This document shows positions 52,808-62,642 of a DNA stretch of 64,000 nucleotides, piece after piece (the stretch's first letter is position 1; every line of letters begins with the position of its first letter). Location of the stretch: assembly GCA_964574335.1 (NCBI GenBank), contig CAZNNH010000004.1, positions 29,885-93,884 on the forward strand. Direction: 5' to 3'. The position numbers were made by a program, and so were the translations under genes. Under the pieces are notes generated by a model. It saw nothing but the letters and a program-made list of their open reading frames with translations. It did no database searches and was not told the origin of the DNA. The DNA comes from CAZNNH01 sp964574335. GTDB lineage: Bacteria > Acidobacteriota > Vicinamibacteria > Fen-336.

Positions 52808-55800
52808 GTGAGCCGGCGCCTTCTCCGGATTCTCACCGTCCTGGCCGTGGTCAGCTTCATCGCCTTCGGGCTGCAGCTCCCGCGGTTGACCGGCTGGCTG
52901 ATCCGTACCCGGCTGGCGGCGGCGTTCGAGCGCCCCACGCGGCTCTCGGAGGTGCGCTTCGAGCTGGCGCCGCTCCGTGTCGTGGTGCGCGGCCTGGCGG
53001 TGGGGGGCTTCACGCCAGAGGCGCCCCCCTTCATCGAGGTGAGGGAGATCACGGCGCGCCCCAGCCTCGGCACCCTGTGGTCGCCCCGGCTGGCGCTCGG
53101 GCAGCTCCGACTCGATGGTCTCACGATCCGAATCAACGCCTTTCCAGATGGCGGTGACGACATCCCCAAGCCGCAGGCCAAAGGGGGCGGCGGCAGGCTG
53201 GAGGTCGGCCGCCTGATCGTGGCGGACGGCGAGTTCCGGCTGAACCACCGCCGGGTCCCCTTGAACCTCGACCTGCCCGACTTCCGTGGCCAGCTCACCT
53301 CCCAGGGTGCGGGGGCCCTCGCGGGCCGGATCACCTTCGGCCCGGGTGGGCTCCGTTTCTCCGACGCGCCCCTGCTGCCGGTGAGCACCGACATCGAGAT
53401 GCTCCTCTCGGGGGGCGTGGTGACGGTGGAGTCGGCCCACCTCACGGCGGAGGGAACGGATCTTCGGTACGCCGGCCAGGTCCGTATCGCTGCCCGACCG
53501 GTCGGCGCTCTCTCGCTGGCCGGCCCGATCAACCTCGATGTCCTCGAGCGCCACGTGATGCGCACCGGGTTCGGGATCAAGGGGGCGGGCCAATACGACG
53601 GGACCGTCTACATCGATGGCTCCCGGCTCACGCTCAAGGGTCGCCTGTGGGGGACCGAGGGGGTGTTCGACGGCGCTCCGGTCCCCCGCTACGCCGGCGA
53701 GCTGGACTGGGACGGCGAAGGCGTCCACATCCTCGGCCTCGACGTCGACGCGCTGGGAGGCCACGGGGTGATGGACATCGACATCCCTTCCGGCCCGAGG
53801 ATCGCCACCTGGAGCGGCGAGATCGAGAGCGCCGATGGCGAGGGACTGCTGAAGCTGATCTTCGACATGGGCGCTCCCGGCCTGGCCACGGCGGCCAGCG
53901 GCCGCTTCTCCATTCGCTGGCCGAAGGGGCGATTCCGCGCGGGCCTTTCCGGCCAGATGACGGTGGGCCTTGACCCGGTCGACGACGAGCGGACCCCGCT
54001 GAGCGGTCACCTCGACTGGCGGGCCGAGGACGGTGCGCAGTTCCTGGAGCCGGCCGACCTGCGGACGCCCACCACCCATGCCTGGCTGCGCGGCACGATC
54101 GGCGCCGACAACTCGGCCAAGCTCCTGGTCGAGGCCGAGAGCAGCGATCTGGCGGACAGCGACCGGCTCGGCTGGCAGCTCCGACTCGCCCTCGGCAACC
54201 CCGAGGCGCAGAAGGCTGGCATCACTGGCCGTGGGGCCTTCCGTGGGACCTGGGGCGGCACCCTCGCGGAGCCGCTCTACGAGGGGCGCGTCACCGCGTC
54301 GGAGGTGGGATACCTGGGCGTGGTCTGGGGAAACGCCGAGTGGGCCGGAAGCGCCGATCCCTACGAGATTCGCTCCCACTCCCTGGTCCTCCGCCGGCCC
54401 GACGGCGCCGAGATGTGGATCGACGGGACCACGGAGCTCGGCTTCTACGGTCTCGAGGACGGCCTGGACGTCAAGGTTCGCTACCGCGACTGGCCGGCCA
54501 GCGACTTTCTCACCGCCTTCGCCTGGGACCTGGACGTCGAGGCGCCGGTCACCGGCACCGCCACGGTGGCCGGCCGACGGAGCGCACCTCGCGGTCGCGC
54601 CGAGCTGGCGAGCGCGGGGGGCAGGTACTACGGGATCCCCTTCGAGGCCTTCTCGGCCGACTCGCGGTATGACGGTGGGCTCACGCGAGGCTCCGGCCGC
54701 GCCCGGATCGGGGATGGCGAAGTTCGGTTCTCCGGGATCATCAGCGACGACGGCCATCTGGACGGCGAGGCCACCCTCGATGGGGTGGACGTGGGAAAGG
54801 CCTTCCCGGAGCTCCTGCCGAGCTTGCCCTGGGGCGGCGCCCTCACCGGATCGGCGCTGCTGCAGGGGCCCCTCGATCGTCCCCGTCTCACAGGAAGCGT
54901 GGGCTCGCCGCGCCTCCACCTGGGTGACGAGGAGCTCGGGGTGCTCAGTGCCCGGGCACAGGGGCTCGGCGGCGGTGCCGTCTCGCTCGCCGCGCGCTGC
55001 GACTCGGCGCGGGTCGACCTCGCGCTTTCGGGCCAGATGGAGGCGTTCGCGCCGTACCGGATCGATCTCCGCCTGACGGCCGAACAGACCCATCTCGGGT
55101 CCTTCCTACGGGTGGTGCGGCCCCAGCTTCCCGCGGGCGTCGAGGTGGTCTCGACCGGCCGGCTCACGATCGGGGGACCGCTGCTGACGCCGGACGAGCT
55201 GACGTTGGACGCCGTCGTGCCCGCGTTGGTGGTGCGGCTACCCGACTACACGGTGGCCAACCGCACGCCGCTGCACCTCTCCGTCGAGCACGGCCGGCTG
55301 GAGCTGCACGACCTGCAGCTCGCCGGCGAGGGGACCGACCTCGCCATCGACGGCAGCGCGGCGCTGCTCGAGAACGGCCCGGTGGATCTGGCGATTCGGG
55401 GCGCCGCCGACCTCAGGGCGCTTTCCGCCATCACCCGTCGCCTGCGCGGCCAGGGAGATGCCCTGCTGGCGGTGACGGTCGGCGGCACCCGCGACCAGCC
55501 CCAGGTCTCGGGCATGCTGCAGCTCGACGGCGCCGGGGTGCGGGCGCGCGGCTTCCCGCACGGCATCGACGACGTGAGGGGGGTGGTGAGCTTCACCGAG
55601 CGTGCCGCCCAGTTCAAGGAGATCACCGGCGTCCTGGGAGGCGGCCAGGTGGTCTTCTCCGGGGAAGCCGCCTACGGCCCGGCCGGCCTTTCGACGTTCG
55701 AGGTCGAGGCCACCGGCCGTGAGCTCTCGTTCCGCTACCCCGAAGGCCTGCGCAGCCAGCTCGACGCCGACATCCGCTTCTTCGGCGACGCCGACGAGCA

Positions 55801-56668
55801 ATGGGTCACAGGAGAGATCGACGTGCGTCAGGCCACCTGGACCCGCCGCTACGACCTCGCCTCGGAGCTGCTCGCCAGCCACGAGGGGCTGGCCCCAACG
55901 GCGGCACTCGAGCCCGGCGTCCGCTACGACATCAAGGTTCGCGCCCCCGGCACCCTCCGGCTCGACAACAACCTGGCCAACCTGCGCGCCCGCGCCGACC
56001 TCCGGATCCAGGGTAGCTCCACCCAGCCGGTCATTCTGGGGCGTGCCGAGATCGAGGGGGGCCGGGTCTACTTCCAGGGGAACACCTATATCATCCGGCG
56101 CGGCACCATCGACTTCTCGAACCCGGAGCGGATCGACCCGCGCTTCGACATCGAGGCCGAGACTCGGATCCAGTCCTACCGGGTGACGCTGCGGATGAAC
56201 GGCACCCTCGAGCGGGTCTCGCCGACCCTGACCTCCGACCCACCGCTGTCGGCGGTCCAGATCCTGAGCCTGCTGGCAGGTGCCGACGAGTCGGCGGTGG
56301 CCAGCCTGACCCAGGTGCAGGCGGACCAGGCCAACCTGGTAGCCACCGGCGCCGCCACGCTGGCTGCCGGGAGGATCTCCGAGGAGGTGGGTCTCGAGCG
56401 GGAGGCCGAACGACTCTTCGGCCTCAATCGGTTCTCGATCGACCCTTCCGTCATCAAAGGGGGGGTCAGCAACCCCAGCGCCCGCCTGACCGTCGGAAAG
56501 CGCATCACACCGGACCTGAACGTCCTCTACTCGATCGACCTCCGTGGCCAGGAGGACCAGGTGATCTCCGTCGAGTACAGCCTCTCCGACCGGCTCCTGT
56601 TGCTGGTGACCCGTTCCCAGAACCCCTCCGAGCTGGCCTTCGACCTCCGGTTGATCCGGAGCTTCTGA
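52808..56668 (+). CDS. tamB: Translocation/assembly module subunit TamB-like
   Basis: 1286 residues, GTG start. N-terminal signal anchor (about 6-22, LLRILTVLAVVSFIAFGLQL), then a very long repetitive beta-taco region (AsmA-like, many G-D-G and I-x-G-x strands), ending in the DUF490/TamB domain with the closing F: DLRLIRSF. TamB spans the periplasm as a lipid groove between the inner membrane and an Omp85 partner. It precedes the Omp85 gene with a one-base overlap, which supports a TAM-type pair. Confidence 0.93.
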   Translation: MSRRLLRILTVLAVVSFIAFGLQLPRLTGWLIRTRLAAAFERPTRLSEVRFELAPLRVVVRGLAVGGFTPEAPPFIEVREITARPSLGTLWSPRLALGQLRLDGLTIRINAFPDGGDDIPKPQAKGGGGRLEVGRLIVADGEFRLNHRRVPLNLDLPDFRGQLTSQGAGALAGRITFGPGGLRFSDAPLLPVSTDIEMLLSGGVVTVESAHLTAEGTDLRYAGQVRIAARPVGALSLAGPINLDVLERHVMRTGFGIKGAGQYDGTVYIDGSRLTLKGRLWGTEGVFDGAPVPRYAGELDWDGEGVHILGLDVDALGGHGVMDIDIPSGPRIATWSGEIESADGEGLLKLIFDMGAPGLATAASGRFSIRWPKGRFRAGLSGQMTVGLDPVDDERTPLSGHLDWRAEDGAQFLEPADLRTPTTHAWLRGTIGADNSAKLLVEAESSDLADSDRLGWQLRLALGNPEAQKAGITGRGAFRGTWGGTLAEPLYEGRVTASEVGYLGVVWGNAEWAGSADPYEIRSHSLVLRRPDGAEMWIDGTTELGFYGLEDGLDVKVRYRDWPASDFLTAFAWDLDVEAPVTGTATVAGRRSAPRGRAELASAGGRYYGIPFEAFSADSRYDGGLTRGSGRARIGDGEVRFSGIISDDGHLDGEATLDGVDVGKAFPELLPSLPWGGALTGSALLQGPLDRPRLTGSVGSPRLHLGDEELGVLSARAQGLGGGAVSLAARCDSARVDLALSGQMEAFAPYRIDLRLTAEQTHLGSFLRVVRPQLPAGVEVVSTGRLTIGGPLLTPDELTLDAVVPALVVRLPDYTVANRTPLHLSVEHGRLELHDLQLAGEGTDLAIDGSAALLENGPVDLAIRGAADLRALSAITRRLRGQGDALLAVTVGGTRDQPQVSGMLQLDGAGVRARGFPHGIDDVRGVVSFTERAAQFKEITGVLGGGQVVFSGEAAYGPAGLSTFEVEATGRELSFRYPEGLRSQLDADIRFFGDADEQWVTGEIDVRQATWTRRYDLASELLASHEGLAPTAALEPGVRYDIKVRAPGTLRLDNNLANLRARADLRIQGSSTQPVILGRAEIEGGRVYFQGNTYIIRRGTIDFSNPERIDPRFDIEAETRIQSYRVTLRMNGTLERVSPTLTSDPPLSAVQILSLLAGADESAVASLTQVQADQANLVATGAATLAAGRISEEVGLEREAERLFGLNRFSIDPSVIKGGVSNPSARLTVGKRITPDLNVLYSIDLRGQEDQVISVEYSLSDRLLLLVTRSQNPSELAFDLRLIRSF

Positions 56669-59301
56669 TGCTCCCCTGGCTGCTCCTTCCCGTTGCCTCT
56701 GCCGCGCTCGCCGCCGTGGGCGAGGGCGGGGCGCCGCTGGTGAGCGAGGTGCGTCTCGAGGCTCCGGCACCGGAGCAGCGGCGCTACGGCCGGTACATCA
56801 CGCTCCACCCTGGCCAGCCGCTGGGCGGCGAGGCGGTGGCCGACTCGGTCCGGCTGCTCTACGCCACCGGTGCCTTCGCCGACGTGGTGGTCGAGAAGAG
56901 CCTGGGCCCGGCCGGACTGGAGCTGGTGTTTCGAACCGTGCCGACCCCCCGGCTGCAGCGGGTCCGTGTGGCGGCGGGCTCTCCTCGGTCGGCCGGTTGG
57001 CTGCGCGCGGCCGCAGACCTCCGGCCCCGCGAGCCGCTCTGGCCGTCGCGCCTCGAGCGCGCTGGCCGGGACGCCGCCCTGGCTCTGGCCCGCGAGGGCT
57101 ACCTGGAGGCGCGGGTGGTGGTCCAGGCGTTGCCGGTCGAGGGTGGCGCCGACGCCCGGTTCGAGGTGGAGGCCGGCCCGCAGGTTCGGGTCCGGAGGGT
57201 GAGCCTGGAAGGTATCGGGGCCAGTGAAGCCCCTCTCCTGCAGCACCGGCTCGCCGTCCGACCGGGCGACGTCTTCGACCGTGCCGAGATCGAGAAGGCG
57301 CGAGACGCGCTCCGCCGCGACCTGGCGGCCCATGGCCGCTGGTCGGCCTCTGTCCAGGCCGAGGAGGCCTACGATCCCCGTACCGCCTCGGTGGATCTGG
57401 TGTTCCGCGTCGACCCCGGTCCTCCCACCCGGGTCGAGCTGCGCGGCGCCGCCGACGGCCACTCGCTGCAGGTCACCCTCTCCGACCTGCTGCGGGACGG
57501 TGCCATGGGACGCGACGCCCTGGAGGCCGGGTTGGAGCGGATCGAGACACACCACCAGGAACGGGGCTATCGTGACGTCGAAGCCCACTACAGCATCGAC
57601 GACAGCGGTCCCGTCCGGGAGGTGCTCTACGACGTGACGCCGGGCCCACGCAGCGTTGTGGCGTCCGTCACCATCGAGGGAGCGGAGCTGCCCACCACCG
57701 GGCTTTCGACCCGCCCCGACGAGCCGCTCGTGGACCAACAGCTCGAGCAGGACACGCAGGCCCTGAAGCAGCTCCTCGAGGAGCGCGGGCATGTCTCGGC
57801 GCAGGTCGAGGCCGAGACACGGCCCGGCGGCGGCTGGACGCCGGTCGTGTTCCGGGTGTCGCCGGGCCCACGCACGACGGTACGCTCGTTCGAGATCGTG
57901 GCCCCCACCGACGATGCCGGGGGCGAGGCGATCGCAGGGCTGCGGATTCGGGTCGGGGCGCCGTATCGGATTCGCGACCTGGCCCTCGATCGGGCGACCG
58001 TGGCCGCCCACTACCGCAACGCCGGCTTCCTGAGCGCGCGGGTCGAGCCCCAGGTGCGGCTGAGCGAGGACCAGACCGAGGCCGACGTGGCGCTGGCCGT
58101 CGACCCGGGCCCTCGCACCTTCATCGACCAGATCGTGGTCGCCGGCCTCGAGCAAACCCGAGAGCGGGTGATTCGACGCGAGCTGCTCGTCCGGCCGGGA
58201 GAGCCGCTCGGCCTGCAACGTGTCCTGGAGAGCCAGCGGCGGCTGGCCGGCCTCGGCATCCTCTCTCAGGTGGATATCAGCGAGGTCGAGACCGGGGACC
58301 CAACGCGGCTACACCTGTTGGTCGCCGCCGAAGAGGCTCCCCGACACACCCTGGCCTACGGGCTCGGCTACAGCGAACGGGAGAAGCTCCGGGCCAGCAT
58401 CGAGCTGACCCGCAACAACCTGAGCGGGCTCAACCGCAGCCTGACCCTGTTCGCCCGGGGCAGCTTCAAGGGGAGCCGGTTCTTCACCACCTATCGAGTC
58501 CCCTACTTCTTCGGCCGTCGGCGCGAGCTGTACGTGACCGGCTTCTGGGAGGAGGACGATCGGGACAGCTTCGACTTCAATCGCTACGGTGGGCTCGTTC
58601 AGACGCCGATCGGCTTGACGGACACCCTCCGGTTGATCCTTCGGCTTTCCTATCAGGACACCAACACCTTCAACGTGCAGGTCCCCTGCGAGGAGGTGGA
58701 CCGCCGGCTGTGCGACGCCACCGTCTCGGGGCCTTCGGCCACCATCATCCAGGATTCGCGTGATGACCCGCTCTCGCCCACCGAGGGGCACTTCCTGGGA
58801 GCCGACCTGCAGCTCTCGCACAGGGTTCTCGGCGGGGACAGCTTCGTCAAGGGCTTCTTCCAGGGGGCGGTGTACGCCAAAACGCTGCCTCGCCTGATCC
58901 TGGCCCTCAACGGTCGGCTGGGGATCGCCCGCGCCCTGGGGCCGATTCGCTCGCTCCGGCTGCCCCTGCCCGAGCGCTTCTTCCTGGGAGGCGACTTCGG
59001 CCTGCGCGGCTTCAAGACCGACGCGGTGGATCCCGAAGGCGGCAACGGCCTCCTGTTCGGCGGCGCCGAGCTGCGCTTCGACGCCGGCCGCTCGGTGTCG
59101 ATCGCCGCCTTCGGCGAGGCCGGCAACCTCTACCCGCTGGCCCGGGACATGAGCCTCGGCGACCTCCGCTACACGGCCGGCGTCGGGCTGCGGTACACGA
59201 GCGCCTTCGGCCCGTTGCGTGTGGACTGGGGCTACAAGCTCAACCGCCGCGAGGGCGAGCCGGCCTCGCACTGGCACTTCACGATCGGCCATGCGTTCTA
59301 G
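56668..59301 (+). CDS. Omp85-family outer-membrane protein (TamA/BamA-like, about seven POTRA domains)
   Basis: 877 residues, with an N-terminal signal-like stretch (LLLPVASAALAAVG). By repeating strand-helix-helix-strand units (starting near residues 26, 95, 170, 248, 330, 408 and 483) I count about seven POTRA domains; TamA has three and BamA has five. The C-terminal barrel (about 560-877) has the GGDFGLRGF motif that seals the Omp85 lumen and ends in F. Encoded next to TamB, so it most likely serves as its outer-membrane partner, but it could also be the BamA of this organism. The downstream SurA-N-like gene overlaps its end by 11 bases. Confidence 0.92.
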   Translation: MLPWLLLPVASAALAAVGEGGAPLVSEVRLEAPAPEQRRYGRYITLHPGQPLGGEAVADSVRLLYATGAFADVVVEKSLGPAGLELVFRTVPTPRLQRVRVAAGSPRSAGWLRAAADLRPREPLWPSRLERAGRDAALALAREGYLEARVVVQALPVEGGADARFEVEAGPQVRVRRVSLEGIGASEAPLLQHRLAVRPGDVFDRAEIEKARDALRRDLAAHGRWSASVQAEEAYDPRTASVDLVFRVDPGPPTRVELRGAADGHSLQVTLSDLLRDGAMGRDALEAGLERIETHHQERGYRDVEAHYSIDDSGPVREVLYDVTPGPRSVVASVTIEGAELPTTGLSTRPDEPLVDQQLEQDTQALKQLLEERGHVSAQVEAETRPGGGWTPVVFRVSPGPRTTVRSFEIVAPTDDAGGEAIAGLRIRVGAPYRIRDLALDRATVAAHYRNAGFLSARVEPQVRLSEDQTEADVALAVDPGPRTFIDQIVVAGLEQTRERVIRRELLVRPGEPLGLQRVLESQRRLAGLGILSQVDISEVETGDPTRLHLLVAAEEAPRHTLAYGLGYSEREKLRASIELTRNNLSGLNRSLTLFARGSFKGSRFFTTYRVPYFFGRRRELYVTGFWEEDDRDSFDFNRYGGLVQTPIGLTDTLRLILRLSYQDTNTFNVQVPCEEVDRRLCDATVSGPSATIIQDSRDDPLSPTEGHFLGADLQLSHRVLGGDSFVKGFFQGAVYAKTLPRLILALNGRLGIARALGPIRSLRLPLPERFFLGGDFGLRGFKTDAVDPEGGNGLLFGGAELRFDAGRSVSIAAFGEAGNLYPLARDMSLGDLRYTAGVGLRYTSAFGPLRVDWGYKLNRREGEPASHWHFTIGHAF

Positions 59302-59932
59302 GGAGCCGTACCAGCGGCGGCGCCGCAGCCCGCGACCGACACGGTTGCGACCGGCCGCCGGGGCGGTCGTGGGCTGCGTGGTCCTCTGCTTCCTGCTGGG
59401 CGCCACCGGCGCTCCAGCCGGCGAGGTCATCGAGCGCGTCCTGGCGGCGGTGGACGAGGAGCCCATCCTTCTCACCGAGGTCGAGCTGCTGGCCCAGGTT
59501 CGAGGGGTGCTTCTGGACAAGGCGCTCGAGGCCCGAATCGACGAGCAGTTGATGCAGCGGGCGGCCAGTCGCCTGGGGATGGAAGCTCGCGACGACGAGG
59601 CCGCCTACCAGAGCCTGCGGGAGCGGGTGCCGGCACTGGCCGGCGACCCGGCGCTGGAGCCGGGTCTGCGTCGGCTCGCCCGACGTCAGGCCGCCATCCT
59701 CCACTACATCGACCTCCGACTACGTCCGCTGGTCCGGGTCTCGGCCGAAGAGCTGCAGCACGCCTACGAGCAGAAGTATCCGGGGTCCGACCGACCGCCG
59801 CTCGAGTCGGTGGAGGAGGAGCTGCGCGAGCGGCTCTCCGCCCAGCAGCTCGATCAGCGGATCGAGGAGTGGGTGAGCGAGCTCCGGTCGAGCGCCGAGA
59901 TCCGCTACAACCCATCACCGCCGGCCTCATGA
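59291..59932 (+). CDS. SurA-N-like exported protein lacking a PPIase domain
   Basis: 213 residues. A signal or membrane anchor spans about 25-43 (VVGCVVLCFLLGATGAPAGE). The mature part begins VIERVLAAVDEEPILLTEVE, the SurA N-terminal helix pattern, and continues as helices to the end, with C-terminal helix LSAQQLDQRIEEWVSELR. There is no parvulin PPIase domain, so it keeps only the chaperone core. It lies between the Omp85 gene and the HAD gene, overlapping the latter by four bases. Confidence 0.82.
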   Translation: MRSREPYQRRRRSPRPTRLRPAAGAVVGCVVLCFLLGATGAPAGEVIERVLAAVDEEPILLTEVELLAQVRGVLLDKALEARIDEQLMQRAASRLGMEARDDEAAYQSLRERVPALAGDPALEPGLRRLARRQAAILHYIDLRLRPLVRVSAEELQHAYEQKYPGSDRPPLESVEEELRERLSAQQLDQRIEEWVSELRSSAEIRYNPSPPAS

Positions 59933-60612
59933 GGGTCGCCCTCTTCGACATCGACGGCACGCTGCTCCACGCCCACGGCGCAGGGCGCCGCGCGCTCTCG
60001 CGGGCCCTGGCGGCGGAGACCGGGATCAGCGACCTCGACCGCGGCTACCATTTCGACGGCAAGACCGACCCCCAGATCATCCGTGACCTTCTGCACCGTG
60101 CCGGCCGGGCCGCCTCGCCGGAGTGCGTCGCCAGCGTGTGTCGGGGCTACTTGGCGATGCTGGTCGAGGAGCTGCCCAAAGGGCCGGCGCCTGAGGCCCT
60201 GCCCGGGGTCTCGCGACTGCTCGATACGCTCGAGCGAGAGGCGGGGATCCTGCTTGGACTGCTGACCGGGAATCTGCAGGACGGGGCGCGCCTCAAGCTG
60301 GACGCTGCCGGGATCGGCCACGCTCGCTTCCCGGTCGGGGCCTACGGCTCCGACGCCCTGGACCGCGGCGAGCTCCCCTCCTTTGCGCGGCGGCGAGCAA
60401 CGGCTCTGCTCGGCCGCGAGGTTCTCGCCTCCGAGCTGGTGATCATCGGGGACACCCCCGCCGACGTTGACTGCGGGCGAGGCGCGGGGGCCACCACCAT
60501 TGCCGTGGCCACCGGCCGCTTCGATGTGGCCACGCTCACCGCCAGCGGAGCCGACCACGTGCTCTCGAGCCTCGAGGACGAAGGTTCGTTGCTGGCCGCG
60601 ATCCTCGGCTGA
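59929..60612 (+). CDS. HAD-family phosphatase (phosphoglycolate phosphatase-like)
   Basis: 227 residues. Motif I FDIDGTL (Asp7 nucleophile, Asp9 acid/base), a helical cap (about 15-90), motif II LLTGN, and motif IV VIIGDTPADVDCG (about 176-188). Substrate unknown; the cap type resembles phosphoglycolate/5'-nucleotide phosphatases. Its end lies in a convergent inverted repeat shared with the glycosyltransferase gene. Confidence 0.9.
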   Translation: MRVALFDIDGTLLHAHGAGRRALSRALAAETGISDLDRGYHFDGKTDPQIIRDLLHRAGRAASPECVASVCRGYLAMLVEELPKGPAPEALPGVSRLLDTLEREAGILLGLLTGNLQDGARLKLDAAGIGHARFPVGAYGSDALDRGELPSFARRRATALLGREVLASELVIIGDTPADVDCGRGAGATTIAVATGRFDVATLTASGADHVLSSLEDEGSLLAAILG

Positions 60613-60638
60613 AGCCGCGGCTCAGCCGAGGTCTCTTT
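60603..60638 (+). terminator. Convergent hairpin terminator
   Basis: CCTCGGCTGA (60603-60612) and TCAGCCGAGG (60622-60631) form a perfect 10-bp stem with a 9-base loop, followed on the plus strand by TCTCTTT. It covers the stop codons of both the HAD gene and the minus-strand glycosyltransferase, so it should end transcription from the plus side and perhaps from both. Confidence 0.75.
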
Positions 60639-61359
60639 CCGCCCTCTGTTCGTAGCGTCCGAGAAACGCGTTCCAGCGGATCCGCAGAAGGTCGGCGAAG
60701 GCGAGCGCCCCCCGTAGCGTCGTCACCCGGGTGGCGGCGTCGTTGCGCCAGGTCACCGGCAGCTCGGCGATCCGCAGCCCCCGCTTCCGGGCCACGAACA
60801 GGGCCTCGACATCGAAGCAGAAGCCGTCCAGCCGGGTGACCTCGAAGACCCGAGCCGCCTCCTCGGAGAAGAGCTTGAAGCCACACTGGGTGTCGTGGAG
60901 GCCGGGGACCACCAGCCAGCGGACCAGCAAGTTGAACAGCCGGCCCAGGGTCTCCCGATAGTGGGACTGGTGGACCTGAATCTGGGCGCCCGGAAGGGCC
61001 CGCGAGCCGATCACCACGTCATAGCCCTGGTCCATCTGCAGAAGCAGCCGCTCCAGCTCCTCGATGGGCGTCGAGAGGTCGGCGTCGGTCATCAGGCGGC
61101 GATGGCCGGTGGCCCGCAGCATGCCCTGGCGCACCGCGTGACCCTTGCCGCGGTTGTGAGGGCTCCTGGTCACCAGGATGGAGGGGCAGACCTCCTGGGC
61201 CCGCTGGACGGTGCGGTCGGTGGAGCCGTCGTCCACCAGCAGGATCTCGTGGGATCCGGGCCATCGGTCCAGGAAGCCGACCAACCGTGCCAAGGTGTCG
61301 GGAAGGCGCCGCTCCTCGTTGAAGGCCGGAATCACTACCGAAAGCCCCGGCGCGGTCAC
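60622..61359 (-). CDS. Family 2 glycosyltransferase (dolichyl/polyprenyl-phosphate type)
   Basis: 245 residues, GTG start overlapping the previous gene by four bases. GT-A fold: SVVIPAFNEERRL (7-19), LLVDDGSTDRT, and the metal/donor motif MTDADLSTPIEEL. The C-terminal region HDTQCGFKLFSEEAARVFEVT resembles dolichyl-phosphate beta-glucosyltransferases. No long membrane segments. It likely transfers a sugar to a lipid-phosphate for surface polysaccharide. Confidence 0.88.
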   Translation of the reverse strand: MTAPGLSVVIPAFNEERRLPDTLARLVGFLDRWPGSHEILLVDDGSTDRTVQRAQEVCPSILVTRSPHNRGKGHAVRQGMLRATGHRRLMTDADLSTPIEELERLLLQMDQGYDVVIGSRALPGAQIQVHQSHYRETLGRLFNLLVRWLVVPGLHDTQCGFKLFSEEAARVFEVTRLDGFCFDVEALFVARKRGLRIAELPVTWRNDAATRVTTLRGALAFADLLRIRWNAFLGRYEQRAERDLG

Positions 61360-62642
61360 AGTAGCTCCTCGAGACGCGGGCGGAGCCCCAGGTGCACGCC
61401 GGGCAGTCCCAGCTCCCGGGCCCCCCAGCGCACCTCCTCCGTCAGGTAGCCGAGAAGCGATCCTTCGTCCGCCTGGTCTTCCTCGAGCTGCCGGAGCGTC
61501 TCCGCCTGGTGCCGCTTGACCTCCTCGAGGAAGCGCGCGAGCCGGTCCGCCGAGGCCTCGAGGTCATGGTGGCGCCGCACGTGATCGCGGGCCAGGCGCT
61601 CGATCCGCTCGCGCAAGGCGGCATCCACGAGCAGCTCGCCGATCAGCGCCTCGAGCTCCAGCTCCTCGGTGGGACCGGGATCCACGGGGACCACGACTCC
61701 CGGGGGGAACTCCTCGGCTGCAGGCGTCCCCGCGGTCACAAGCGTGGCCCGCCCCACCCCCAACGACCGCAAGAGCGCCCCCGAGATCTCGCCGTGGCTG
61801 GGGAAGCGCAGCCCCAGCACCAGGTCGGCAGCCACCAGATGTCGCCCGAAATCCTCGAGCGAGAGCCGGCCGGTGAGCGTGAAGGCCCCACGGAGACCGG
61901 CCTCGTCGACCCAGCGGGAGATCGGCAGGGTTGGCTCGACGGCCCCCGCCACCACCAGGTGCAGCGACGGGAGACGCTGCCGCAGCCGTCCCAGGGCGCG
62001 CACCGCCACGTCCAGCCGCTTGCAGGAGTTGGCCAGTCCCGGGGCCGAGACGATGGCGGCGCCTTGGGGGAGCCCGAGCCGCCCGCGCGCCTCGGCCCGC
62101 GAGGGCAGCGGGTCGAGGGGTAGCGACACGTGGTGCGGCAGGTGCAGGACCGGTCGGCCGGGCAGCCGCTCGGCGGCCCGCGAGGCGACGTAGCGGGTCA
62201 GCCCCACCACGCCCAGGCTGGCTTCCAGAGCGCGGTCGTTGAGCGGAAAGTGGGCCGGCAGCAGGTCTCCGCCCAGGGCCCGCGCTACCTGCCGCCCGAC
62301 GAAGGTCCCGACCGGGCCATGGGCCCTCCGCATCTCGCGCAGGTAGCGGCCGGTGTCTCCTCGCTCCACGGTCTCGAACAGCACCAGGTGATGCAGGCTC
62401 CAGTCGTGGAGCACCACCACGCCGGGCCGGGCCAAGGCGGCCCGGTAGATGAAGGCGTGGGCGGGCGAGTTGCCCAGGTGGTAGACGTGGAGATCGGCAG
62501 CATCCGCTGGCACTCCTCCGGCCGGCTCGGAATCGACCAGCCGCACCTCGGCATGGCGGCGCAGGGCGGGGAGCTGCTCGGCCACGTAGTCGGCGATCCC
62601 CGAGCCGGACTCGGGGGGCGGGCTCCAGACCCACAGCCTCAC
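61356..62642 (-). CDS. Family 4 (GT-B) glycosyltransferase
   Basis: 428 residues from the GTG at 62642 (the longer in-frame stretch reaches into the next gene). GT-B features: N-terminal WVWSPPPESGSGIADYVAEQ with the SGIADY donor region, and C-terminal LGLRFPSHGEISGALLRSLGVG, the GT4 E-x7-E-like donor region. The Arg-rich C-terminal helices may form a coil. It overlaps the genes on both sides by four bases. Confidence 0.85.
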   Translation of the reverse strand: MRLWVWSPPPESGSGIADYVAEQLPALRRHAEVRLVDSEPAGGVPADAADLHVYHLGNSPAHAFIYRAALARPGVVVLHDWSLHHLVLFETVERGDTGRYLREMRRAHGPVGTFVGRQVARALGGDLLPAHFPLNDRALEASLGVVGLTRYVASRAAERLPGRPVLHLPHHVSLPLDPLPSRAEARGRLGLPQGAAIVSAPGLANSCKRLDVAVRALGRLRQRLPSLHLVVAGAVEPTLPISRWVDEAGLRGAFTLTGRLSLEDFGRHLVAADLVLGLRFPSHGEISGALLRSLGVGRATLVTAGTPAAEEFPPGVVVPVDPGPTEELELEALIGELLVDAALRERIERLARDHVRRHHDLEASADRLARFLEEVKRHQAETLRQLEEDQADEGSLLGYLTEEVRWGARELGLPGVHLGLRPRLEELL

